This document shows positions 1-7,535 of a stretch of 64,000 nt of DNA, piece after piece. The position numbers were made by a program, and so were the translations under genes. Location of the stretch: NCBI GenBank assembly GCA_040901765.1, contig JBBDYG010000099.1, positions 1-64,000 of the forward strand, read 5' to 3'. The notes below the pieces were generated by a model. It was not told where the DNA came from. It ran no database searches and worked only from the letters and a program-made list of their open reading frames with translations. Within the stretch, counting starts at the first letter, position 1, and each line of letters opens with the position of its first letter. This DNA comes from JBBDYG01 sp040901765. Lineage in GTDB: Bacteria > Planctomycetota > Planctomycetia > Pirellulales > Lacipirellulaceae.

Positions 1-59
1 CACACTGGTCTCAACAAAAACACCCATCACTCCTCACCGAGGCGTGAACGGTTACCCCT

Positions 60-278
60 GTGTCTTCCACGGCCATCCCCATCAATATCATGTTCGATGA
101 CGGGGGGAATGGCGGTACCTTCGACCAGTCCTCGGCCTACAAAAGTTTGCACCCTGGCGGGGCAAATTTCATTCTTGGCGATGGCAGCGTCCACTTCCTC
201 AATGATTCCATCGATTATCGCCTCTACAATGAGATGGGCACGCGCGCGGGTGAAGAAGGCAGTTCCTCGTTCAATTAG
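60..278 (+). CDS. C-terminal fragment of a DUF1559 (prepilin-like, H-X9-DG) protein
   Basis: The 72-residue frame starts at GTG 60 and carries the DUF1559 C-terminal signature: HPGGANFILGDGSVHFL, followed by a run resembling the family's usual end. DUF1559 proteins normally have about 300 residues with an N-terminal prepilin methylation motif, so most of the gene would lie left of the window. However, this frame has a TGA stop at 45-47, while the frame one base earlier stays open across the window edge into this region. The gene is therefore either frameshifted near 45-60 or the piece is a separate remnant. It sits 41 bases upstream of a lipoprotein gene, the usual DUF1559 / small lipoprotein pairing in planctomycetes. 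Confidence 0.6.
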   Translation: MSSTAIPINIMFDDGGNGGTFDQSSAYKSLHPGGANFILGDGSVHFLNDSIDYRLYNEMGTRAGEEGSSSFN

Positions 279-319
279 CAACGTCGTCTACCTCTCCCCG
301 TATTACTCGTGAGTTCCAC

Positions 320-856
320 ATGCAAACTGTACCGACGACGCAAGAAAACCTCTACGCAGATGGCCGCAGCCTTCCACGTCAAGCCGCAAAGGCTGTTCTT
401 GTCGTTCTCTGCCTTTCGATTTCCGGCGGATGCGGCGATGGTCGGCCGGAGCGCATCCACGTTACGGGACGGGTGACCTTTGATGGTGGGGACTGTCCAA
501 GCGACGGCCGGCTTATCTTCTCGCCGGGAGAGCCAGCGCCGGGATTTCCCATGCGGCCCGGCATTGCGACGTTCGACACGGACGGCGAGTTCGAGGCCAC
601 CACGTGGACGGAGGGAGATGGTTTGATGCCCGGTACGTACCGCGTTGGCGTCGAATGTTGGAAGGTGGAACCGGAGTTCCAGGTCGCAGGGGTAAGCTTC
701 GTCCCCGGAAAATACATGCACCCGAGAACGAGCGAAATCCAACTGGAGATTGCTCCCGGTTCGGACGACGTGAGGATTGATTACGATTTCCCACTCGAAA
801 GTTCTTTGAAGCCCGACTCAGGCGCGCCCACCGGCGCTGTCGGCCTTCCGCGATAG
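320..856 (+). CDS. Small secreted lipoprotein of the type that follows DUF1559 genes
   Basis: This 178-residue protein has a long N-terminus, then a hydrophobic segment (AKAVLVVLCLSISGGC, about residues 24-39) ending in a lipobox-like SGGC, so it is probably lipidated and exported. The remainder (HVTGRVTFDGGDCPSDGRL, later GTYRVGVE) reads like the carboxypeptidase-regulatory-like beta-sandwich found in planctomycete lipoproteins encoded after DUF1559 genes. No catalytic residues are seen. ATG 320 is used; an in-frame later start is not obvious. The function is unknown; a structural cell-surface role is an inference. Confidence 0.6.
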   Translation: MQTVPTTQENLYADGRSLPRQAAKAVLVVLCLSISGGCGDGRPERIHVTGRVTFDGGDCPSDGRLIFSPGEPAPGFPMRPGIATFDTDGEFEATTWTEGDGLMPGTYRVGVECWKVEPEFQVAGVSFVPGKYMHPRTSEIQLEIAPGSDDVRIDYDFPLESSLKPDSGAPTGAVGLPR

Positions 857-1048
857 CTGCACGGGTTGTCCATAACAAGCGAACTACTGCGTGCCTTTCG
901 ATTTTTGTGCGACGGCGATAGTTTTGCGGCTCGTCGCACGGTAGCTTGTCGAAAGACGTCAGATGGATGTGGCCTACTGCCAGTAGGCGCCGTAGAGTCG
1001 GGGATACGCTTGCGGTTCTTGATTGCTCTTACACGAGGTGTGATTCTA

Positions 1049-1966
1049 ATGACGAAATACCGGAAAGCTGCGAAGAAGCCGACACGACGTCTATTCCTGA
1101 CTACAGCAGGACAACTTGCTGTTGGCTACTCTCTGATTCCGCTCCATGGCGTCGCGGCATCAGCGATGCCATCTCGTTTTACGATTGGGTTATCTCAATA
1201 CTCGCTTCGAGCTCTCTTTAAAAACGGCACGCTTGATCCACTCGACTTTCCCGCGTTCGCCGTCAATACGTTTGGGATTGAAACAATCGATCTGTCGGAA
1301 AGCCAATTGCCGAAGGATAAACTCGATGACTTCACATATCTAGAAATGTTACGAAATCGGGCATCAAATGCAGGGACCAATTTGTACCTGCTCATGGCCG
1401 AAGTTCTCGACGCTACGGAGACAAATCGTCGTGAAAGCATCGAAGAACTCTTACCGTCAATCAAGCGTACACAAGCGCTGGGTTGTCAGTTCACGCGAGT
1501 GTTTCTCAAGGTTCCAGGAGAGGATCCAGCGGCCGGTACCACACTCGCAGTGGAGGCTCTGAAGCCGCTTGCAGATGCCGCTGCGAAGAGCAAAGTGACC
1601 CTTGTGATCGAACCCGGTGCATCACCGCTGAGTGAAAAGGGCGCTTTCCTCGCCGAGGTCGCAAAGAGGCTCGATCACCCAGCTTGTCGATTGATGCCAG
1701 ATTTTGGAAAGCTGCGAAATAATGTTTACGAAGGGACGGAAGCAATGCTTCCCTGGACGGCGACAATCTCTTGTAAAATGCACAACTTCGATAACGCTGG
1801 TAATCAACCTGATTTCGATTACCCGCGGCTAATCAAAATGATTGCCGCATCGGAGTACCGCGGAGTATTGGCAATTGAGTGGGAAGGCGAACGACTGACG
1901 CCCATCGAGGGGGTGAAAGCCTCTCAGCGGTTGATCGAAAACTCGCTGGCAGAGCTTGCATCATGA
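1049..1966 (+). CDS. Tat-exported sugar phosphate isomerase/epimerase-like TIM barrel
   Basis: A 305-residue protein with a twin-arginine signal (KPTRRLFLTTAGQLAVGYS, residues 12-30). It is followed by a xylose-isomerase-like TIM barrel: IGLSQYSLR near the start, a helix-strand series with LVIEPG, LMPDFG and MHNFD, and the ending GVLAIEWEG. These match AP-endonuclease-2 family strands with His, Asp and Glu metal ligands. The start is ATG 1049, with GAGGTG at 1035-1040 as ribosome binding site. The frame is open back to 866, but that stretch lacks coding character and would bury the Tat signal. Such periplasmic proteins are common in planctomycete sugar metabolism; the substrate cannot be told. 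Confidence 0.75.
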   Translation: MTKYRKAAKKPTRRLFLTTAGQLAVGYSLIPLHGVAASAMPSRFTIGLSQYSLRALFKNGTLDPLDFPAFAVNTFGIETIDLSESQLPKDKLDDFTYLEMLRNRASNAGTNLYLLMAEVLDATETNRRESIEELLPSIKRTQALGCQFTRVFLKVPGEDPAAGTTLAVEALKPLADAAAKSKVTLVIEPGASPLSEKGAFLAEVAKRLDHPACRLMPDFGKLRNNVYEGTEAMLPWTATISCKMHNFDNAGNQPDFDYPRLIKMIAASEYRGVLAIEWEGERLTPIEGVKASQRLIENSLAELAS

Positions 1967-2632
1967 GGCTTCCTCGTGTAAACGATGTTCCAGGTTGCTT
2001 TGCCGCACTTCGTAGACGTTGTGCGTTGGGGTGCTATCGGGCGCGACCGTTACGATAACGCGATCATTGTCGTCGTAAACGAAACTCGTGGTGTTGTCGA
2101 GGCGTCGGTGGACGACACGGTTGTCAGGTCGAGAACCCCAGCAAGCGTGTCGTACCCTTGCTCGACGAAGAGCTCGGGAGCAATCGGCCGTACGGGGAAG
2201 ACTTCGGCGAGTCTGGTACGGGGGCCTGCACTTCACGGAAGCAATCCGCCTTGCGTAGCTTATCCGCAGCCTTCACAGCGTTCTGCTCAGCCTTCTCGCG
2301 TTGCTCTCTCTCATCTTCGATCGCCTAACGGCTCTCGAGGATGGATTTCCGAGCTTCGGGCGGAAGAACCGTTTCGATCGCAAGGTGTAGCCCCTGTAGC
2401 TCTTCAGGCGAGACGACTTTGTCGCTCTGACAATGCGTTCTACAACTTCCGTCGGAAATGGCACGGTAGGAAGGTCGCAGCCCTGATTGATCCGCAGCCA
2501 TCGCCGCAACTCGACAATGCCATCCTTCGACAGTTGACTACCGGCTTTGATCGTTTGGCAGAGTCCTAGAAGTTCAGCACCGGCTTGCGTCTGAAGCTGT
2601 GTCTTTGACAGAGATACGCGCTTGCTAGACAT
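1961..2632 (-). pseudogene. Decayed gene with TerB/HIRAN-like N-terminal region
   Basis: Reading leftward from ATG 2632, about 58 residues look like a real protein (SKTQLQTQAGAELLGLCQT ... ELRRWLRINQGCDLPTVPF). The frame then breaks near 2425. The continuation (VVSPEELQGLHLAIETVLPP) is clear in another frame, hits a TAG at about 2328-2330, goes on as DEREQREKAEQNAVKAADK, and shifts again near 2140. This arrangement resembles planctomycete proteins with a short acidic helical domain before a HIRAN domain, but no HIRAN core remains. At least two frameshifts and one stop support a pseudogene. The last piece overlaps the end of the upstream isomerase by 6 bases. Confidence 0.55.
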
Positions 2633-2950
2633 CGTTGCATACCGTGTCTCTGTTGTCCCTAACAAATAACGCTAGACGTGTTTACTTGACATTCGATCAG
2701 AATCAAACATACTAAATGCAGCGGGAAAACAAGGGTAATTCAACGCGGCGAAGCGCTTTTAAGTCCATAGCGTATGCCATTTCGCCACTCGGCCGGGGTT
2801 TTGTTGGGTCGCGAAGCGCACTAACCCTCGTACGCCGCTTCCGGTATTCTGGGGTCGGCGAACCGTTTTAGGTTACTCGTTTTCCGGTCAAATTCCAGCC
2901 GGCACCCTCGAAAGCAGTTGCCCTTCCACATCCAGAATTGACGACTCTCT
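2633..2950. other. Intergenic region, no gene seen
   Basis: About 320 bases between the decayed gene and the DUF420 gene. No open frame with coding character, no tRNA and no convincing palindrome was found. It presumably contains promoters for the two divergent neighbours. Confidence 0.5.
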
Positions 2951-3448
2951 GTGAGTTTACCGATTAATTATCCGGGTTGGGATGGATTTCTCGGAACGCG
3001 GGCGTCGCTGATGCTCGACGTGGTGCTGGTGGCCATGTTTGTGGTCGTGCCGGTGCTGCTGTGGAGCATCTATCAAGTGCGGTGTCGGCGGCGGTATCGG
3101 CTTCATAAGCGGACGCAAATCGCGCTCACGATTTTGCTTTTCGCAGCGGTGGCGGCATTCGAGGTGGAAGTTCGGCTGTTCGGCTGGCAGGAGCGCGCGG
3201 CGGGAGTTCCCGGCGGATCGCCAACCGGTCTCGTGTGGCCGGTGCTGTGGGTTCACTTGTGCTTTGCGATTTCGACGTTCGTGTTGTGGGCCATAGTGAT
3301 TGTGATGGCGCTGCGCCGATTCCCCGTGCCGCCGGCACCCGGGGAGCATAGCCGGTTTCACTTATTCTGGGCGCGATTGGCGGCGCTCGACCTGTGCCTG
3401 ACGGCGGTGACGGGAACGGTTTTTTATTGGGTGGCGTTTGTGGGGTGA
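2951..3448 (+). CDS. DUF420 family integral membrane protein
   Basis: A 165-residue protein with four hydrophobic segments (about 20-43, 56-70, 94-117 and 137-162) separated by basic loops (RCRRRYRLHKRTQ, ALRRF). Conserved His residues lie at the membrane edges (LHKRTQ, WVHLCFA, HSRFHLFWAR), as expected for DUF420, a family found near cytochrome oxidase and SCO/CtaG genes and thought to help oxidase assembly. The start is GTG 2951. There is no respiratory gene next to it here, so the cytochrome-oxidase link rests on the family only. Confidence 0.75.
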   Translation: MSLPINYPGWDGFLGTRASLMLDVVLVAMFVVVPVLLWSIYQVRCRRRYRLHKRTQIALTILLFAAVAAFEVEVRLFGWQERAAGVPGGSPTGLVWPVLWVHLCFAISTFVLWAIVIVMALRRFPVPPAPGEHSRFHLFWARLAALDLCLTAVTGTVFYWVAFVG

Positions 3449-3993
3449 GGGGGGGGATTTGGGATTTGGGATTTGGGATTGCGGATTTGGGATTGCGGAT
3501 TAGCGGGTGGTGTCGAGTCGTGTCTTTGTTTCGTGGCGCGCAGTTAACATTCATTTGTGTTTGCGAATCAATTCGGGTTGGCGCAGGGGGGAGATTGTGG
3601 CCGTAAGGCGTGGAGTGCCAATTGGTTGCGAGATTCATTGCATCACTTTCTCCGAAGAATTGTTTCGCCGATTGTTTCGCGTGTGCGAAATAAATCGCGT
3701 TCATTTGCTCCGCGATCCGCGCTTCGGCGCGCACCGCGAGCGGCGACCGTTGCGCGGGGCGACAAGGTCGTGGAAAGCGCGCACCGCGAGCGGTGTCGAT
3801 TCGATCGAACGAGCAAGCGAAGCGCTCATGTTCCCCTCCCCCCGAGGGGGAGGGCTAGGGTGGGGGCGAATCGGGCGGCGGACGGTTGTGGAATCGCATG
3901 GCGGGTACTCCTGATTCGAGAGATTTGTTCAGGCGTACACTATAGCAGAGGGGGTGGCTCTTTTCAAGCGCGAAGTTGAGAGATTTCGGGGGG
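3449..3993. repeat. Repeat-bearing intergenic region (GGGATTT tandem and GGGGAGGG palindrome)
   Basis: 545 bases without a credible gene. It starts with a short tandem of GGGATTTGGGATTGCGGATT-type units at about 3452-3503. The same word, inverted, recurs at about 34008-34035. A C-rich/G-rich palindrome lies at about 3833-3865 (CCCTCCCCCCGAGGGGGAGG core) and resembles the copy inside the methyltransferase gene at 9994-10031. Duplicated GCGCACCGCGAGCG words occur at about 3728-3793. The small open frames here are low-complexity translations of these repeats. Confidence 0.6.
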
Positions 3994-6813
3994 CTACGTC
4001 GAAAATCTCTTCAGCACAGTTTCCAAGTCATCCACCGAAAGCGAAACATCCGACGCCCAGTGCCCGAATTCGCCGTGCTGATTTACGGCTTTCACCCATT
4101 CGGCCAAGAAACGGCGCTTCGTGCGTTGCTCCTCGCTATCCTGGCCCTTCACCTCCAGCACTAGTTGAGTGCCGTTCGTGAGGCGAATCAGAAAGTCGGG
4201 CCGGAACTTGTGAACGGTGCCGTTGTAGGTATAAAGCACCTCGAAGCCCAGGTGGTCGTTCTTGGCCCAAGCCTGCACGTGGTTGCTATGATCGAGTCGG
4301 TAGGCTTCGGCTGATTCCCAAGTGCCGTCGTGAACGCAAACATTGATATGCGAGCGTCGCGTGTGGTCGTTCGGTCGGCCGGTGTACCACGGCTGCATGT
4401 CGCCGGTGCTGGCGATGGGGCGGTATTGATCGAAAACAAGGTCAAGGGACTGCGAATTCTCTTCGTCGAACTTGATCGCATTCCAAATGTGATTGACGAT
4501 CTTCGACATCGTGAGGGTCAGCAAAATCCGCCGCCGCACGAGGTCTTGCGAGAAGAGCGGCTGAGAGAAGGCGATGCGGTCGGAACTTAGCACCCTCTCA
4601 ACGATCTTGATCACTTGCGCCAGCAGAACTTCCTTGTTGCCCTGCCAATTCGGTTTCATCTGCTCGAACACGTCGCGGGCGGTCTCGAAGACGATCTTTT
4701 GGAAGCGAAACTGCTCGCCAATCTTTTGAAGCTGGATTTCAGTAAGGTTTCGCAAATCGGGTTTTCCGCCAAGAATTGCCGCCAGTTCGGCGGTCGTGAC
4801 GATGTCGCTTTCCGATAGCGAGAGTACCAGAACCTTTTCCAAGTCGAGTTTGAGAGTTGGGCGGAAAACGTGTTCGATGCGGATCACGTTCGGCCACTGA
4901 ATCTTGAATTCCCTTTCGCGTTCTGGAAGCGCCTCAACGCGAGACTTTGGCGACGGGGGCGGAGGTGCTTCACCGTCTCCACCTTCGTGGGGCAGGAACG
5001 TGAACGGAACACCGAAGATGTTGACGTACTCGGCTGCGTACAATCCGTCCTCTTCAACTTCGTAGCTTGTTCGGCGGAGTCCGCGGCCGACGACCTGTTC
5101 GCAAAGTAACTGACTCGTGAATGCGCGCAGGCCCATGATGTGCGTGACCGTCTTGGCGTCCCAACCTTCGGAAAGCATGGCGACGGAAATTACGTTTTGA
5201 ATGTGCTCGCCCGGCTGGCCCGGCTTGCCGACGGTATCAACGACTCGGCGTAGATACTCGGCCTGTTCTTTCTTGGTTCGTGGCCGTGCGACCGCTTCCT
5301 CGTCGCCCTCCTCCTCTTCCGACGATTGGCCGTTTAGCTCGGGGGCTTCCTCGACCGCTTCGGCTTGATCGAGAACTTTCGAATCGATGTGAAGCGTCTT
5401 GTCGGGTGCTTGCAACTCGTCGATGAGAATCCGGCGATTATCGAAAGCGTACTTGATACGGGCGGCGGTCTCCGTGCGGTTGGCGACGGTAATCATCACT
5501 GGCGGCGTTGGCGAACCTTCTTTCTCCCAGCGTTTTTTCGTTTCCAGCCAGTCGACGCCAAGCAAGTAATACGCATTGCCGACAAGTTGCGGAAGTGGCG
5601 TTTGCGGCAGCGCTCCCTTCTGATTCAGATCGTCGTGTACGTCGCGATCCTTGTAAATGTGGTAAAGCTTCGACTTGTAGGTGCGGGTATCGGGCAACGC
5701 ATCGTCGCGGATTACCACTCGCGGTGTCTTTACAAGCCCCGCCTCGATCGCGTCGTTCAGGCCAAAGTCGCTCACAATCCATGGGAACAGATTGCCCTCG
5801 GGGCTTTTGTCGCCGGCGGGGATAAACGGAGTTGCCGAAAAATCGAAGCAGCGCAGAATGCCACGGGCGCGCTGAATCCGGTCGAGACCGCCGACCCACT
5901 TCGTCGCCTCGTCGCGGTCCTGTCGCGAAACGCCGGCCACGTGCTGCCCCGGCAGAAGTCGCCATGCATGGTGGGCCTCGTCGTTAACCACGACCAGATT
6001 GCGGGCAGATGCCAATTCGTCGAGGACATCGCGGACATAGGCCTCGTCGCTTTTGGCACCCCGCTTGTCGATGCCCTTCTTCTTGGCGAGTTGTTCTTCG
6101 GAATCCCAATCGAGTTTGTGCCAGTTGATGACCTTCACTTTGCCCTGGCGAAATGGTTCGCGCAAGGAAACGGGCAACAGTGAGAAGTCGTCGTAGAAAT
6201 TACCTGGGCTATCGGGCACAAGTACTCTAAGCCGATTGCGGACAGTCAAACCGGGGGCAACGACCAGAATGTTTTTCGCGAATCGCGTATCCTGCGACGC
6301 AATTACCTTGTTAAGAATCTGCCATGTAATGAGCATGGCCATTACATTGGTCTTGCCGCCGCCGGTGGCGAGTTTGGTACACCATCTCTCGAACGGGCCG
6401 CCGTCGCCCGGTATCACAATGCCCTGGCGCTCTGCGGGCGAGGCTTCGATAAGCCAAATCAGCGTTTCAATCGCTTCCAATCCGCAGAAGAATAGGCGTT
6501 TGTTCGTGTCGCGCTGTTCGGGGTCGTGCCAATGGGCTAGCAGCGTCCGCGTCGTGCCACTTGCGCCGGGATAACCGGCTTCGCGCCATGCCTTCACGCG
6601 GGGGCGGATTTGGTTGACCAGCGGCAACTCGATGAACTGGCCGGGGTCGTCGAAGCTCTTCGAGCCGGGAGTCGCGACGACATAACCCGCCGGGCGCCGA
6701 CTTTCTTCTAGCGTGAAGAGACGGGATTCGCGGTCGTAACTCCAATGCTTGGCCGGCTCGACGAAGGGCGAGTTGACGATTAAGCGGTCGATCTGATGGG
6801 TGCGCTTGGGCAT
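3994..6813 (-). CDS. Type III-like restriction endonuclease subunit (DEAH helicase plus nuclease)
   Basis: A 939-residue SF2 helicase-nuclease. Walker A is ATGGGKT (about residues 149-155) and Walker B is NDEAH (277-281). SAT (FDFSATPF) and QVVGRGLRR motifs follow. Near the C-terminus, FRPDFLIRL ... LVLEVKGQ reads as a PD-(D/E)XK nuclease. The order and length match the BPTD_3080-like relatives of type III Res proteins. ATG 6811-6813 overlaps the stop of the preceding small gene by one base, so translation is coupled. It would cut unmodified foreign DNA together with the methyltransferase at 7536-10361. Confidence 0.88.
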   Translation of the reverse strand: MPKRTHQIDRLIVNSPFVEPAKHWSYDRESRLFTLEESRRPAGYVVATPGSKSFDDPGQFIELPLVNQIRPRVKAWREAGYPGASGTTRTLLAHWHDPEQRDTNKRLFFCGLEAIETLIWLIEASPAERQGIVIPGDGGPFERWCTKLATGGGKTNVMAMLITWQILNKVIASQDTRFAKNILVVAPGLTVRNRLRVLVPDSPGNFYDDFSLLPVSLREPFRQGKVKVINWHKLDWDSEEQLAKKKGIDKRGAKSDEAYVRDVLDELASARNLVVVNDEAHHAWRLLPGQHVAGVSRQDRDEATKWVGGLDRIQRARGILRCFDFSATPFIPAGDKSPEGNLFPWIVSDFGLNDAIEAGLVKTPRVVIRDDALPDTRTYKSKLYHIYKDRDVHDDLNQKGALPQTPLPQLVGNAYYLLGVDWLETKKRWEKEGSPTPPVMITVANRTETAARIKYAFDNRRILIDELQAPDKTLHIDSKVLDQAEAVEEAPELNGQSSEEEEGDEEAVARPRTKKEQAEYLRRVVDTVGKPGQPGEHIQNVISVAMLSEGWDAKTVTHIMGLRAFTSQLLCEQVVGRGLRRTSYEVEEDGLYAAEYVNIFGVPFTFLPHEGGDGEAPPPPSPKSRVEALPEREREFKIQWPNVIRIEHVFRPTLKLDLEKVLVLSLSESDIVTTAELAAILGGKPDLRNLTEIQLQKIGEQFRFQKIVFETARDVFEQMKPNWQGNKEVLLAQVIKIVERVLSSDRIAFSQPLFSQDLVRRRILLTLTMSKIVNHIWNAIKFDEENSQSLDLVFDQYRPIASTGDMQPWYTGRPNDHTRRSHINVCVHDGTWESAEAYRLDHSNHVQAWAKNDHLGFEVLYTYNGTVHKFRPDFLIRLTNGTQLVLEVKGQDSEEQRTKRRFLAEWVKAVNQHGEFGHWASDVSLSVDDLETVLKRFST

Positions 6814-7520
6814 TATTTCTTTGCCCTGAGTTTACTTTCCGTGACAGTGATGTATCTTAAATGGGGAAACAGGCAGAGATTAACGCATGTTCTTTTTCCT
6901 TCCGTTCGTGACCGATCGTAGCTATTCAACTTTGCCAACGCCTGGCCTAAAGCAAAATGTAGTTTTAGCGATTCTTCGAAGCTTATGGCGATGTTAACGC
7001 TGCGCGGAGCATCATCAGCAGGTGCTGGACTCAAATGATCGGCATTGCAAGTGCCAAAACTGGCTTTGGTTCGCAAGCCTGTTCCACTCGATTTCTTTCT
7101 TTTCGCAGCCATTCGCTTACCCTTCTTTCTGGTTCGTAAATTCTCTGAAATCGCATTAGGCGATAGTTGAGTATCGACATCTACTAGTCGCTTCGCCTCG
7201 TTGAGTAGGCTCTCCCAAATCGGCTCACTATCTTCTTCGATTTCTTCCAACTCGCTGCGTTTGGCAAAGGACATGTAAGGGAACTCTTCGATTCCTTGCG
7301 ACAGCAAAGCGTCACGAAGAGCAGCCTTAATTGCCAACCCAGACTCTCCAGTGAGATCGACGTCCGTCGTATCCTCGCTAAGAATTAATTGGATGCGCAA
7401 TGCGTCGATACCTTCCCAGTCAGCGTAATCCTCGACCTCAACATCCACGATTACAGGGCGCGGAGGTAGCCTTAGCTTCTTGAGATCAAGCACTAATCTT
7501 GCTTTTTCGGCAGTTGTCAC
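6813..7520 (-). CDS. Uncharacterised middle gene of the restriction-modification locus
   Basis: A 235-residue protein with two parts. Residues 1-110 are acidic (VIVDVEVEDYADWEGIDAL, SELEEIEEDSEPIWESLL). Residues 138-235 follow a basic linker (RTRKKGKRMAAKRKKSSG) and read SVNIAISFEESLKLHFALGQ. The methionine in the linker suggests that two small genes have fused. The gene lies between mod and res, 15 bases after mod and overlapping res by one base. It is clearly lower in GC than the flanking parts of mod. I do not recognise its family; a specificity, inhibitor or assembly role is only a guess from position. Confidence 0.7.
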   Translation of the reverse strand: MTTAEKARLVLDLKKLRLPPRPVIVDVEVEDYADWEGIDALRIQLILSEDTTDVDLTGESGLAIKAALRDALLSQGIEEFPYMSFAKRSELEEIEEDSEPIWESLLNEAKRLVDVDTQLSPNAISENLRTRKKGKRMAAKRKKSSGTGLRTKASFGTCNADHLSPAPADDAPRSVNIAISFEESLKLHFALGQALAKLNSYDRSRTEGKRTCVNLCLFPHLRYITVTESKLRAKK

Positions 7521-7535
7521 AGGTGGTACCTTCCG

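Noticed and set aside
1985..2569. Plus-strand open frame of 194 codons
   Set aside because: The opposite strand holds recognisable (though broken) protein sequence; the plus-strand translation looks random.
3452..3503. Tandem GGGATTT units considered as a CRISPR or regulatory array
   Set aside because: Units are under 20 bases, irregular and without spacers; the same word occurs elsewhere as a simple dispersed repeat.
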